A DNA stretch of 64,000 nt from Sedimentitalea sp039941015 (GTDB lineage Bacteria > Pseudomonadota > Alphaproteobacteria > Rhodobacterales > Rhodobacteraceae): the NCBI RefSeq assembly GCF_039941015.1, contig NZ_JBDVFI010000086.1; one strand, written 5' to 3'. This document shows, piece after piece, positions 42,840 to 52,911 of this stretch. A program made the position numbers and the translations under genes. Every line of letters starts with the position of its first letter. The stretch's first letter is position 1. The notes below the pieces were generated by a model. It did not search any database and was not told where the DNA came from. It worked only from the letters and a program-made list of their open reading frames with translations.

Positions 42840-42857
42840 TGGTATTTGCATATACCA
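42840..42857. promoter_or_regulatory. 18-bp inverted repeat near the XRE regulator start
   Basis: TGGTAT-N6-ATACCA, perfect arms, 48 bases before the regulator ATG. It may be an autoregulatory operator. Confidence 0.5.
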
Positions 42858-42904
42858 GTCTTGGGTGCAGCCTACGTGCAAACGCACATCAAAGTGGAGG
42901 CTCT

Positions 42905-43702
42905 ATGTCCAAATCGACACGATCTCCGGCTGAATTGCGGAATATGTTTGGTGCCAACCTGCGCACCTTGTCCAAACGCTATGCGTCGATATCCGAATTG
43001 TCGCGCCAGCTCGGAATAAACCGGACCCAATTCAATCGCTATCTTTCCGGCGAGAGCTTTCCGCGGCCCGACGTGCTCGATCGGATTTGCGCTTTCTTTG
43101 ATGTGGACGCTCGCATTCTTTTGGACCCTGTCGCCAATCTCGACACCAGTGGGTCCGTTCTCAATGGTCCTGTGTTGAAGGAGTTTACCGGTCCCGGCGT
43201 CAATGGCGTCAGCGACCAGATCTTTCCAAGCGGGTTCTACCGGTTTTCGCGGCGCAGCTTCATCAATGAAAACCAGTTCATTGTTGGCCTTGTCCACGTC
43301 TTCCGCCAAGGCGACCACGTCTATGTGCGCGGCTACGAAGCACGCGAGGCGATGCGGCAGCAAGGGCTTCCGATTGATGCCAAGGCGCGCGAGTTTCGTG
43401 GATATGCCATTCGTCAGGAAGACGGTGTCGCCCTCATGATCTCGCGCCGCAAAGCGATGACCAGTTCATTCAATTATCTGGCGCGTGTCGCATCGTTCGA
43501 GAACAATTACTGGGTCGGATACGTGGCGCGCTCAGTGCGTGAAAGCACCACGGGCAACCGGGTGACGCGCATGGTGTATGAGCATCTTGGCGGGACCTGG
43601 GGCGATATCCTCGAGGCGGCACGTCATACCGGGTTTAAGACCGAAGACGAGCTGTTGCCATTTCATCGTCGCCTCTTGCAGCCCAGCGATCCGTTTCGCT
43701 GA
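42905..43702 (+). CDS. XRE-family transcriptional regulator
   Basis: The 265-residue protein has an N-terminal helix-turn-helix of the XRE/cI type (ELRNMFGANLRTLSK, SISELSRQLGINRTQFNRYLSGESFPRPDVLDRICAFF) and a C-terminal domain of unknown family with aromatic and basic residues (FYRFSRRSFINENQFIVGLVH). The start at 42905 has GGAGG upstream. It precedes the Rieske oxygenase gene on the same strand, though regulation of that gene is only a guess. Confidence 0.85.
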   Translation: MSKSTRSPAELRNMFGANLRTLSKRYASISELSRQLGINRTQFNRYLSGESFPRPDVLDRICAFFDVDARILLDPVANLDTSGSVLNGPVLKEFTGPGVNGVSDQIFPSGFYRFSRRSFINENQFIVGLVHVFRQGDHVYVRGYEAREAMRQQGLPIDAKAREFRGYAIRQEDGVALMISRRKAMTSSFNYLARVASFENNYWVGYVARSVRESTTGNRVTRMVYEHLGGTWGDILEAARHTGFKTEDELLPFHRRLLQPSDPFR

Positions 43703-43819
43703 TTGATGGAAGCCGATTTTCGAACGCCTGTGTCGCGGTGAGAAAACTTTCGTCGCTGAGAGAACTGAGGAGTCATGCCGTGAGCGTGTATGACATGTGG
43801 GCAAGCCAAGGAGAGCCCC

Positions 43820-44980
43820 ATGCCCCAGCCCGTCTCGGATCTGTCCGCTGTTCGCCGCCCAATTCAAGACGCGCAGGGTCTGCCAAACGCCCATTACACT
43901 GACACCCGCGTTTTTGAGGAAGAAAAGCAGGCGCTGTTGTTTTCGCAATGGGCCGGGTTGGCCACGGCTTCGGATGTGCCCGAAGCGGGCGATGCCGTGC
44001 CGATGACATTTCTCGGCATGCCCCTGCTTTTGATCCGCGACAAACAGGGCCAGGTCAGAGTGTTTCAGAATACCTGCCGTCACCGGGGCATGATCCTTGT
44101 GGAAGAACCGCGCAAGATCGAAGGCGCGATCCGTTGCCCCTATCACAGCTGGTGCTATGCGACTGACGGGCGCCTCGTCAGTACCCCCCATGTCGGCGGA
44201 CCCGGTCAGAACACCCACGCAGGCATTGATCGCGACACGCTGGGGCTGATCGAAGTTCGCAGCCATCTTTGGTTCGGCGTAGTCTGGATCAACGTGTCTG
44301 GCAATGCGCCCGCATTCGAAGACGCCATGTCGGACCTGCTGGCCCGCTGGGCGGAATTTGACAAACCGCTTTTTCATGGCGGAGCCGAAAGCCGGTTTCA
44401 GCTTGAGGTAAGCTGCAACTGGAAGCTCGCCGTCGAAAACTACTGCGAGAGCTATCACCTGCCTTGGGTTCATCCCGGTCTGAACAGCTATTCCCGCCTT
44501 GAAGATCACTATCACATTGAGAAACAAGGCGAGTATTCCGGACAGGGGACGATGGTCTACCGCCAAATCCGCAACGAAAACGGCGACGTGTTTCCCGACT
44601 TTGAGGGGCTGTGCGACAAATGGGATACCGCCGCTGAATACATTACCGCCTATCCCAATGTTCTGCTGGGCGTACATCGCGACCACGCGTTCGCCATCAT
44701 CCTCGTACCTGATGCCGTTGACCACACGACCGAGCATGTGCATCTTTTTTATACGCAACCGGCCACCGACGAAGGCCTGCGCGCCCGCAACGCCCAACAA
44801 TGGAAAACCGTGTTCGAAGAAGACATTTTTGTCGTCGAAGGCATGCAGCGTGGCCGCCTTGCGCCTGGCTTTGACGGCGGGCGATTTTCCCCTGCAATGG
44901 ACGGACCAACCCACCTGTTTCACGACTGGGTGGCGGGCAAGCTTGAAACCCATCGCGCACAGTCCCGCGCGGCCGAATGA
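43820..44980 (+). CDS. Rieske ring-hydroxylating oxygenase alpha subunit
   Basis: The 386-residue enzyme has the Rieske cluster ligands Cys86, His88 (CRHRG) and Cys106, His109 (CPYHSW) and the mononuclear iron region NWKLAVENYCESYHLPWVHP. Such single-subunit enzymes include GbcA-type demethylases of betaines and aromatic dioxygenases; no reductase gene is adjacent. The start at 43820 has AAGGAG a few bases upstream. Its stop overlaps the next small gene by 4 bases. Confidence 0.88.
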   Translation: MPQPVSDLSAVRRPIQDAQGLPNAHYTDTRVFEEEKQALLFSQWAGLATASDVPEAGDAVPMTFLGMPLLLIRDKQGQVRVFQNTCRHRGMILVEEPRKIEGAIRCPYHSWCYATDGRLVSTPHVGGPGQNTHAGIDRDTLGLIEVRSHLWFGVVWINVSGNAPAFEDAMSDLLARWAEFDKPLFHGGAESRFQLEVSCNWKLAVENYCESYHLPWVHPGLNSYSRLEDHYHIEKQGEYSGQGTMVYRQIRNENGDVFPDFEGLCDKWDTAAEYITAYPNVLLGVHRDHAFAIILVPDAVDHTTEHVHLFYTQPATDEGLRARNAQQWKTVFEEDIFVVEGMQRGRLAPGFDGGRFSPAMDGPTHLFHDWVAGKLETHRAQSRAAE

Positions 44981-45192
44981 GCGAACTTGACGCCAGATTG
45001 CTGGCGGCGCATGCGGCGCGCGATCACCGCGCGCTTGTCGGTCTCTACCTTGAGGCGGCAGAGGCTGCGAACAATCCGGAGGCAGCCGGGTTTTACCTGA
45101 CCCACGCCTATATTTTTGCGTTGGAACAGAACCACCCGGCCGCGCCCGATCTGCGCGCCCGACTGATTAGCGAAGGGCGTGAGCCCGCCTAG
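44977..45192 (+). CDS. Small TPR-like protein coupled to the Rieske oxygenase
   Basis: The 71-residue protein is helical and Ala-rich (ARLLAAHAARDHRALVGLYLEAAEAANNPEAAGFYLTHAYIFALEQNH), resembling one or two TPR-like hairpins. Its ATG overlaps the oxygenase stop (ATGA), implying joint translation. It may be a chaperone or accessory for the oxygenase; this is inference from position only. Confidence 0.65.
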   Translation: MSELDARLLAAHAARDHRALVGLYLEAAEAANNPEAAGFYLTHAYIFALEQNHPAAPDLRARLISEGREPA

Positions 45193-45968
45193 GCAACGGG
45201 GGTGTCCCTGAGCTGATCATAGAGATGCCATGTCGCGTGGCCCAACAGCGGCAAAACCAAAAACAGGCCGACAAACCACGGCAACATCGCCGCAAATGTC
45301 GCAATCGCGATAAAGACGGCCCAGATCAGCATCGGCACAGGATTGGCCATGACATACTTGAAGCTGGTGATCATCGCGGTGACAAAATCAACCTCACGAT
45401 CCAGCAGCAACGGCAAGGACAGCACGGTAATCATATAGAGCAACAGGGCGAACAATGCCCCGACCACGGTTCCGATCGTCAGCATCATCAATCCGTTCAC
45501 GGTCAGAAAGACATCAAACGAACTTGAGATGTTGGTCATGGTCGACAGGCCAAGGAAGAGTGCGAAAATCATGTGGCCGATAAAGAACCACCAAAGAAAG
45601 ACCACGATGATGATGGCGCAGATTGACGGCAACTGGCGCCGGCTCTGATGGATGACCACGCCAAGCACGCCCCCCCAATCCAGCGGAATACCTCGTTCCA
45701 AACGTCGGGAGACCTCGTACAATCCGACCGCCGCAAAGGGTCCGATCAGCGGAAACCCGATCGCGGCCAGCACCAGCCAGAACGTCGTTTGCGTCTGCGC
45801 GGTAATCAGCGCCATGAGCCAGCCGGCGATCACGTAAAACCCGGCGAAGACCAACCCATAGACCGGCGCGCGACGAAAATCCTGCCACCCTCGGGCAACT
45901 GCGGTGCGCAGGATATCACCTGACACCGGCTGCAACACTGGAACCCCGTGCTCAAGTTCTGTGGCCAT
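45189..45968 (-). CDS. DUF2189 integral membrane protein
   Basis: The 259-residue protein has about six hydrophobic spans and the DUF2189 opening (ILRTAVARGWQDFRRAPVYGLVFAGFYVIAG). Function is unknown. It is convergent with the small gene at 44977, whose stop it overlaps by 4 bases, and follows the amidase on the same strand. Confidence 0.85.
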   Translation of the reverse strand: MATELEHGVPVLQPVSGDILRTAVARGWQDFRRAPVYGLVFAGFYVIAGWLMALITAQTQTTFWLVLAAIGFPLIGPFAAVGLYEVSRRLERGIPLDWGGVLGVVIHQSRRQLPSICAIIIVVFLWWFFIGHMIFALFLGLSTMTNISSSFDVFLTVNGLMMLTIGTVVGALFALLLYMITVLSLPLLLDREVDFVTAMITSFKYVMANPVPMLIWAVFIAIATFAAMLPWFVGLFLVLPLLGHATWHLYDQLRDTPVA

Positions 45969-45995
45969 CCTGTTTCCTCCCTGGACAACGCTGCC

Positions 45996-47393
45996 CTATA
46001 GGGGCGGTAAATGCTTCGGCCACTCGGTCTCTGCGTGATAGGCCGCGCCAAGGGCAAGCAACCGTGCATCGCTGCCCCGTGGCCCGAACATCTGCACCCC
46101 CATGGGAAGCCCCTGCGGCCCGAAACCCGCCGGAACCGCGAGAGCGGGCAAGCCGATCAGGCTGATGGGCACGACGACCTGCATCCAGCGGTGGTAGGTA
46201 TCCATGGTATGACCTGCAATGCTGGTCGGGTACGGGATATCCACGTCAAACGGCCAGGCCTGCGCCGATGGCAGGATCAAGGCGTCATAGGTTTTAAACA
46301 AGGCCGCCGCCGCCTTGAACCACTGCGACCGTATTACGCTCGCCTTGTGAATATCCATTGCCGTTAGTGCCAGACCGCGTTCTGTTTCCCAGATCGCGCT
46401 GTCCTTTAACTCGGCACCCTCGGCAAGAAGCGGGGCAAGCCCGGTCGACACCTGCCATGAGCGCAGGTCGATCCAGCTCTGCCACATGGCATCCGCCGAA
46501 AACGGGGCCGCGACCGGTTCAACATTGCAACCCAGATGTTCCAGCACTTTCAGCGTGCCCGCCGAAAGGTCCAGAATACCCTCCTCCATCGGAAAAGCGC
46601 CGTCCCAATCCCCAAGCCATCCAATACGCAACCCTTTTGGGTCCAAAGGCTGAAGGGGCGCCACAGGCTCGACCGCCATGCCATGCGGTTGCTGCGGATC
46701 CGGCCCAGAAATTACATCAAGCAGTATCGCCACGTCTTCGGGGTTGCGGGCCATCGGTCCAAGCGTGGACAATTGATGCAGGAAGATGTCTCCCTCGGGT
46801 TCCGAAGGCACCCGCCCCCAACTTGGCCTGAACCCGTAAACATTGTTCCACGCAGCCGGGTTGCGCAGGCTCCCCATCATGTCCGACCCATCCGCAAGCG
46901 CCGTCACTCCCGCCGCTAGTGCCACCGCCGCCCCGCCGGACGAGCCGCCGCAACTGCGTGACAGGTCGTAGGGATTTCGGGTCACCCCATGGACGGGGTT
47001 GAACGTATGACTGCCAAGACCGAATTCAGGCGTGTTGGTCTTGCCGATCAGAATGGCCCCCGCCGCCCGCATCCGTGCGGCAATCAGGTCGTCCTTTTCA
47101 GGAATATTGTCGGAAAATTTCGGCGAGCCGTGTGTCGACAAGACCCCGGCGACATTCACCAAATCCTTGACCGCGATCGGCAATCCGTGCAGCGGACCAC
47201 GCTTTGCTCCGCTGTCCATCTCGCGCGCTTCGGCCAGCAGGGCATCGGAATCTCGCAACCCGACTATTGCATTCACCTTGCCGTTAACCGCATCAATCCG
47301 CGCCAGCGTCGCCTGCATGAGTTCGGCGGCCGACAAGGCGCCGTCTGAAAGGTCGGCGAGCAGGCTGGTTGCAGATCGCTGGGTCAGGGACAT
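45996..47393 (-). CDS. Amidase-signature-family amidase
   Basis: The 465-residue enzyme has the amidase-signature Lys-Ser-Ser triad: Lys76 in AVKDLVN, Ser151 in CGGSSGGAA and nucleophile Ser175 in DMMGSLRNPA (usually DTGGSIR, so the oxyanion loop is slightly altered). It hydrolyses amides; the substrate cannot be told. It precedes the DUF2189 gene by 27 bases. Confidence 0.9.
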   Translation of the reverse strand: MSLTQRSATSLLADLSDGALSAAELMQATLARIDAVNGKVNAIVGLRDSDALLAEAREMDSGAKRGPLHGLPIAVKDLVNVAGVLSTHGSPKFSDNIPEKDDLIAARMRAAGAILIGKTNTPEFGLGSHTFNPVHGVTRNPYDLSRSCGGSSGGAAVALAAGVTALADGSDMMGSLRNPAAWNNVYGFRPSWGRVPSEPEGDIFLHQLSTLGPMARNPEDVAILLDVISGPDPQQPHGMAVEPVAPLQPLDPKGLRIGWLGDWDGAFPMEEGILDLSAGTLKVLEHLGCNVEPVAAPFSADAMWQSWIDLRSWQVSTGLAPLLAEGAELKDSAIWETERGLALTAMDIHKASVIRSQWFKAAAALFKTYDALILPSAQAWPFDVDIPYPTSIAGHTMDTYHRWMQVVVPISLIGLPALAVPAGFGPQGLPMGVQMFGPRGSDARLLALGAAYHAETEWPKHLPPL

Positions 47394-47478
47394 CGGCGCG
47401 GCTCCTCGGTATGCGGCGACGCCAGCCTACCGTCTGCCCTATGTCATGCAAGCCCCTGAATGCACTAACACAACGCCG

Positions 47479-48975
47479 TCAGGCGATGACAAAATCGAAA
47501 TCGGCCTGCGTCAGCGCCAAACCGGCCTGCCCGACCAATACGATCGAGCCATTGTCATGCTCAACCAGCAGGTTGCCGTTCTGATTAATTATCGTCAGCA
47601 TGTCGAACCCGCCTACGTGACCGTCCAGTCGCAGGATGTCGGTGCCATCCTCAAAATCAGTCACGCGGTCCCGGCCGCTTTGCTCGCCAAAGACAAAAAC
47701 ATCGGCTCCCGCGCCGCCGGTCATCACATCGGTTTGCCCTTCATCAACTTCGGGGGTGAAATCGACGCCGCCATTGATGATGTCATCACCCTCGCCGCCC
47801 TGCAGCCTGTCTTCGCCTGCGCCACCGTCGAGCGTGTCATCACCGCCTCGACCGCGCAACCAATCGCTGCCGTCGTTTCCAGATAGCCGGTCCGTCTTGT
47901 CATTGCCAATCAGCGTGTCGTCCCCCATGCCGCCGTCAACTTCGCCAGTCATGATGCCGGATTCGGTCAGCTTGTAGTAATCATCGCCTTCTCCGAAATT
48001 GATATCACCCGCGATGGTCCCGTGATTGGTCAGTTGATAGTCACCCCCGCTTTGGCCCGCGTCGATATCTCCGGCGATCAACCCGTGGTTCACCACGTCG
48101 CGCTGCCCCCAGCCATGATCGAACATCGCGGCGGACTCTCCGGAGATGACTCCGGAATTGCGCAGCACCAGTTCTCCCAGACCGTCAACCCAAAGACCGT
48201 GATCGCCGGAGATTGTCCCCGAGTTGATCAGGCGGGACTCCACATCGATCAAATAGACCGCATTGTCTGCCGCATCGATGACACCCGAATTGTTGATGGT
48301 CGCCAATTCACTGCCATAGACGATGCCGATGCCGTCCCAGCCACTCGCAAAAATCGTGCCTTCGTTTCGGATCAGGAGTTCCTGATTTCCGGCAGCATAG
48401 ACACCGGTGGCTCCGGAAACCGTGGTGGTATTTCGGAATTGCCCACCCGCATCCTGAAAGTAGACTGCGACATAATCATCTGACCTGATCGTTCCCGCAT
48501 TTAAAATCGAGGCGAAACCGATGGGATTGCTCTGGCGTTGACTGTCGATCTGGAGTGCGGCGCCACTGCCTCCGCTCACCTCACCCGATATTCTGAGCGT
48601 GCTATTCGGAGCGGCCAAGAGAACTCCGCCGTAACTGCCACTGGCCACACCCGCAACACGAACATCGGCGCCGAAGTCTTGATAGATCATCAACCCCATT
48701 TGACCCGAAACGGATCCGGTTTCGCCTATGCTGACATAGGATCGAATGCCCGGTGCAACCTCGGTCTCTGGTCCCGACCTGAGCAAGATACCAGCGAGCT
48801 CCGCCTGCACCCGTCCCATGATCTCAAGGCTCACTCCGATATCGGCATCTGTTCGGTTAAAAAGCCCCATGTCGTCATTTGTGACAATCGCACCCGAACG
48901 CTTGATGATCACCTCGTCAAAGGCATCCAGATAAAAGGTTTCTGTCAGTTCGGAATTGATGATTTCAGTCGCCAC
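47479..48975 (-). CDS. Secreted RTX calcium-binding protein
   Basis: The 498-residue protein has no signal peptide. Residues about 100-330 form beta-helix-like repeats (recurring NSGxI, NxGTI), and about 340-440 hold RTX nonapeptides (GGMGDDTLIG, GGAGEDRLQGGEGDDIING) that bind calcium. The C-terminal region (VFVFGEQSGRDRVTDFEDGTDIL) is the usual type I secretion signal zone. No type I transporter genes are nearby, so export must rely on one elsewhere. Confidence 0.88.
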   Translation of the reverse strand: MATEIINSELTETFYLDAFDEVIIKRSGAIVTNDDMGLFNRTDADIGVSLEIMGRVQAELAGILLRSGPETEVAPGIRSYVSIGETGSVSGQMGLMIYQDFGADVRVAGVASGSYGGVLLAAPNSTLRISGEVSGGSGAALQIDSQRQSNPIGFASILNAGTIRSDDYVAVYFQDAGGQFRNTTTVSGATGVYAAGNQELLIRNEGTIFASGWDGIGIVYGSELATINNSGVIDAADNAVYLIDVESRLINSGTISGDHGLWVDGLGELVLRNSGVISGESAAMFDHGWGQRDVVNHGLIAGDIDAGQSGGDYQLTNHGTIAGDINFGEGDDYYKLTESGIMTGEVDGGMGDDTLIGNDKTDRLSGNDGSDWLRGRGGDDTLDGGAGEDRLQGGEGDDIINGGVDFTPEVDEGQTDVMTGGAGADVFVFGEQSGRDRVTDFEDGTDILRLDGHVGGFDMLTIINQNGNLLVEHDNGSIVLVGQAGLALTQADFDFVIA

Positions 48976-49148
48976 GCGTCACGCTCCTCTGATCAGGCAC
49001 GAGACATATGGGTTCGAACCATGGCCAAATTATGGAAGATTTTACCGACGTCGCGTCAGTCAGGCCAGTGAACCGTCTGGCAATCAGGCCGTCAAGTGTC
49101 GCCTGACACTCATCGAAACTGCGTGGCGATCATCACCTTGCCGCCAGA

Positions 49149-50276
49149 TCAGCCTTCGCCCTGCGCCTCGGCCCTGCTTTTCCCGGTCACATCCATCGCC
49201 AGCGTTGCCCCCATGAACCCATCCAGATCACCGTCCAGAACGCCTTTGGTATCCGATGTTTCATGGTTGGTCCGCAGGTCTTTGACCATCTGGTAAGGTT
49301 GCAGAACATAGGATCGGATCTGGTTGCCCCAGCCCGCATCGCCTTTGTTTTCATGCGCTTCGTTGATTGCCGCGTTCCGTTTGTCCAGCTCCAGCTGATA
49401 CAGCCGCGATTTCAACGCTTTCATCGCGATATCGCGGTTCTGGTGCTGCGACTTCTCGGAACTCGTCACCACGATCCCGGTGGGGTGGTGGGTGATCCGA
49501 ACTGCGGAATCCGTGGTGTTGACGTGCTGCCCACCCGCGCCCGAAGAACGATAGGTGTCGATACGGATATCCGCCGGGTTCACTTCGATCTCGATATTGT
49601 CGTCCACGACTGGATAGACCCAGACCGACGAGAATGACGTGTGGCGCTTGGCGGCGCTGTCAAACGGGCTGATCCGGACCAGCCGGTGCACACCGCTTTC
49701 GGATTTCAGCCAGCCATAGGCGTTTTGACCGCTGATCTTGTACGTCGCCGATTTGATGCCTGCCTCTTCGCCTGCACTCTCGGACTGCAGTTCGACCTTG
49801 TAACCTTTTTTCTCGGCCCAGCGGACATACATCCGCGCCAGCATCGAGGCCCAATCACAGCTTTCGGTGCCACCTGCCCCGGAGTTGATCTCAAGAAACG
49901 TATCGTTCCCATCGGCCTCGCCATCCAGCAGCGCCTCAAGCTCTTTCTGCGCGGCCTTGACGGCCAGCGCCTTGAGCGCATTCTCAGCGTCGGTCACGAC
50001 CTCCTGGTCGTCTTCCATCTCGCCCAATTCAATCATCTCGACATTGTCGGACATATCGCGCTTGATCGACTCGTAGGTTTCCATCGCATCGACCAAATTC
50101 TGCCGGTCGCGCATCAGTTTCTGTGCGGCGTCCGGATCATCCCAGAGATTGGGATCTTCGACGCGCGCATTGAATTCCTCAAGCCGATGGGGCGCAGTTT
50201 CCCAATCTAGTCGCTGCGCCAGTAGTTCCAGCGATTTCTCGATTTCGGCAACGGTATTCTGGGTCTCGGCGCGCAT
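49149..50276 (-). CDS. prfB: Peptide chain release factor 2
   Basis: The 375-residue protein has the codon-recognition motif SPF (VRISPFDSAAKRH) and the catalytic GGQ loop (SGAGGQHVNTTDSAVRITH). It ends translation at UGA and UAA. The frame is continuous, so the programmed frameshift found in many bacteria is absent. It follows mrcA on the same strand. Confidence 0.96.
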   Translation of the reverse strand: MRAETQNTVAEIEKSLELLAQRLDWETAPHRLEEFNARVEDPNLWDDPDAAQKLMRDRQNLVDAMETYESIKRDMSDNVEMIELGEMEDDQEVVTDAENALKALAVKAAQKELEALLDGEADGNDTFLEINSGAGGTESCDWASMLARMYVRWAEKKGYKVELQSESAGEEAGIKSATYKISGQNAYGWLKSESGVHRLVRISPFDSAAKRHTSFSSVWVYPVVDDNIEIEVNPADIRIDTYRSSGAGGQHVNTTDSAVRITHHPTGIVVTSSEKSQHQNRDIAMKALKSRLYQLELDKRNAAINEAHENKGDAGWGNQIRSYVLQPYQMVKDLRTNHETSDTKGVLDGDLDGFMGATLAMDVTGKSRAEAQGEG

Positions 50277-50358
50277 GGCAATCCTAGTGGTTCAATCTGT
50301 GAGACCCGGTGATAAACCAGCCCCGGCGGAGCGGCAAGCGCCGCTTGCAACAGCGGCG

Positions 50359-52911
50359 TTAATACAGCCCACCGGAACTGACCGTACCGAAATTCGCCTT
50401 GGGTCCAACTACAGCGGTACCGCCGGTCGATGTCTTGACCTGTCGGCCACCGCCACTCACGCCTTCGACCAGCGGGAGGTTGGAGCCCATGGCAAAGCCG
50501 CCGTCATAGGTCCGGCCAAAGTCGGGATCGGTGCCATCACGGAAATACTCGGCAACCACGTTTGGTCCGCTCGCACTGTCGGGCAGCCGGCCACCGGTAA
50601 AGCGGTCGATCTTGATAAAGTATCCGCCCGGAGGCACCTCGAATGGACCGCCGCCGTATTTCTCGGTCGCCTCGGTCATGAACGACTGAAACACCGGACC
50701 ACACAGGGATGACCCATAAGCGCTGCGCCCCAGAGGACGCGGACGGTCGTAGCCGATGTAACAGCCAGCTACGATGTTGCTCGTAAAGCCGATGAACCAG
50801 ACGTCACGGGCCTCGTTTGTGGTGCCGGTCTTGCCTGCGGTCGGAACCGGCAGCTTGACAACTCCGCTGGCGGTTCCGCGATCCACAACACCCTTCATCA
50901 TCGACGTCAGCTGATAAGCGGTGACGGCATCCATCACCCGTTCGCGGTCGCTGACAATCCGGGGCGTCGCGCCGGGGTTCAGAGCGGCGGAGTTGCAGTC
51001 GACGCAGTCGCGCTTGTCATGGCGATAGATGGTCTTGCCATAACGGTCCTGAATCCGGTCAACCAAAGTCGGCTCGACCCGCTCACCACCATTGGCAAAC
51101 ATCGCATAGGCCGCCACCATTTTGTAAAGCGTCGTCTCTTCCGAGCCGAGCGCGTTGGCGAGATAGGGGCCCATGTCGTCGTAAACACCAAATTTCTCGG
51201 CATAGTTGGCGACCGTATACATACCCACCTCTTGGGCAAGACGGATGGTCATCAGGTTCCGCGACTGTTCGATCCCGGTTCGCAACGGCGTGGGGCCATA
51301 GAATTTGTTTGACGAATTGCGCGGTCGCCACAGACCCTGCGGTGTATTCACTTCGATCGGCGCGTCCACAACGATCGTCGCAGGGCTATAGCCGCTGTCC
51401 AAAGCCGCCGCATAAACAAAAGGCTTAAAGCTTGATCCCGGCTGGCGCTGTGCCTGTGTTGCACGGTTAAAGACCGAGTCCTGATAGGAGAATCCGCCCT
51501 GCATCGCCAGTACACGCCCGGTGTTGACGTCCATCGCCATGAATCCGCCCTGAACATCGCTGACCTGACGCAAGGTCCAGCGGATGAACGAACCGTCATC
51601 GTCATTGGTCATGGCCCGCACCAGCACCACGTCACCGACATCCAGCAGGTCATCTGCCGCCTGCGCCTTGCGGCCCAGCGTACCGTCACTGTTGCGCTTG
51701 CGCGCCCATTGAACATCCTTGGCCACGATCCAGTGACCATCCCCGTCCTCGTCGACACCTTCGATGCCAATCCGGGCGTCTTGTGTTCCCATTTCCAGAA
51801 CCACGGCCGGGTGCCACCCACCATTCAGGACGACATCGCGCGGCACCTCGGCGCTGCGCAGTGCCTCGCGCCAGCTCGCCTCGTCCACTAGGTTCTCAGC
51901 AGCAATTGTATCCTCAGTGCCATGCCAGATCCCACGACCACGGTCGTATCTTTCAAGCTGACGACGCAGCGACTCGGCGGCCACTGTCTGCATTTCTTCG
52001 TCAATTGTGGCGCGAATACTGAAACCGCCGGTAAAGAACTCACCATCCCCGAAATCGTCCTGCAGCTGGCGGCGGATCTCTTCGGTGAAATAATCCCGTG
52101 GCGGCAAAGCGGTGCGAAAGCTCTCGAAATCGCCATTCTGAACCGAGCGCAGCGGTTGCTGCACCTCGTACTCATATGTGGCCCGGTCGATATAGCCGTT
52201 CTCAAACATCTCTCGCAGCACGTAATCGCGCCGCTGGGTAACGCGTTCCTTGGCCAGCACCGGGTGGTATTTGCTCGGCGCTTGCGGCATCGCGGCCAGC
52301 ATCGCGGCCTCGTGCGGCGCAAGTTCGGCCAGGGTCTTGTTGAAATAGGTTTGGCTGGCGGCGGCTACACCATAGGAGTTCTGCCCCAGAAAGATCTCGT
52401 TCATGTAGAGTTCGAGGATCTGTTCCTTGTCCAGCGTTTCCTCAAGCCGTGCGGCGAGGATGATTTCCTTGATCTTGCGTTCGATCTTGCGATCTGCCGA
52501 GAGCAGGAAGTTCTTCATGACCTGCTGTGTGATGGTTGACGCACCGCGCACGTTCTGCCCGCGCGATTTCACCGCTTCAAACGCCGCTGCAGCGATGCCG
52601 CGTGTGTCATAGCCACCATGGGTGTAGAAATTCTTGTCTTCCGCCGAAACAAAGGCCTGTTTCACCAGGTCCGGAATTTCGTCCGCCGGTGCAAACAGCC
52701 GCCGCTCCTTGGCGAATTCGTCGATCATGTGACCTTCGCCGGAATAGATCCGGCTGATCGTCGCGGGCTTGTAGTTGGCCAACGACTCGTGGCTGGGCAA
52801 ATCGCGCCCGTAGATCCAGAATATCGCACCAATGCTGAGCGCCAGCACGGCGATACCAAGGGTCACGAGCGTAAAAATCGCTCCAAAGAAGGATAGGACG
52901 AAACGGATCAC
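50359..52911 (-). CDS. mrcA: Penicillin-binding protein 1A
   Basis: The 850-residue bifunctional enzyme has an N-terminal anchor (about 7-30), a glycosyltransferase domain (EDKNFYTHGGYD, GASTITQQVMKNFLL) and a transpeptidase domain with nucleophile in QPGSSFKPF and KTGT in GKTGTTNEARD. An OB-like insert lies between them. It builds and cross-links peptidoglycan. Length is normal for alphaproteobacterial PBP1A. Confidence 0.95.
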   Translation of the reverse strand: MIRFVLSFFGAIFTLVTLGIAVLALSIGAIFWIYGRDLPSHESLANYKPATISRIYSGEGHMIDEFAKERRLFAPADEIPDLVKQAFVSAEDKNFYTHGGYDTRGIAAAAFEAVKSRGQNVRGASTITQQVMKNFLLSADRKIERKIKEIILAARLEETLDKEQILELYMNEIFLGQNSYGVAAASQTYFNKTLAELAPHEAAMLAAMPQAPSKYHPVLAKERVTQRRDYVLREMFENGYIDRATYEYEVQQPLRSVQNGDFESFRTALPPRDYFTEEIRRQLQDDFGDGEFFTGGFSIRATIDEEMQTVAAESLRRQLERYDRGRGIWHGTEDTIAAENLVDEASWREALRSAEVPRDVVLNGGWHPAVVLEMGTQDARIGIEGVDEDGDGHWIVAKDVQWARKRNSDGTLGRKAQAADDLLDVGDVVLVRAMTNDDDGSFIRWTLRQVSDVQGGFMAMDVNTGRVLAMQGGFSYQDSVFNRATQAQRQPGSSFKPFVYAAALDSGYSPATIVVDAPIEVNTPQGLWRPRNSSNKFYGPTPLRTGIEQSRNLMTIRLAQEVGMYTVANYAEKFGVYDDMGPYLANALGSEETTLYKMVAAYAMFANGGERVEPTLVDRIQDRYGKTIYRHDKRDCVDCNSAALNPGATPRIVSDRERVMDAVTAYQLTSMMKGVVDRGTASGVVKLPVPTAGKTGTTNEARDVWFIGFTSNIVAGCYIGYDRPRPLGRSAYGSSLCGPVFQSFMTEATEKYGGGPFEVPPGGYFIKIDRFTGGRLPDSASGPNVVAEYFRDGTDPDFGRTYDGGFAMGSNLPLVEGVSGGGRQVKTSTGGTAVVGPKANFGTVSSGGLY

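Noticed and set aside
43532..44953. 473-codon minus-strand frame opposite the Rieske gene
   Set aside because: The plus strand has full Rieske and iron motifs; the minus frame has none.
49149..50276. Programmed frameshift in prfB
   Set aside because: The frame is continuous over the full normal length with no internal early stop.
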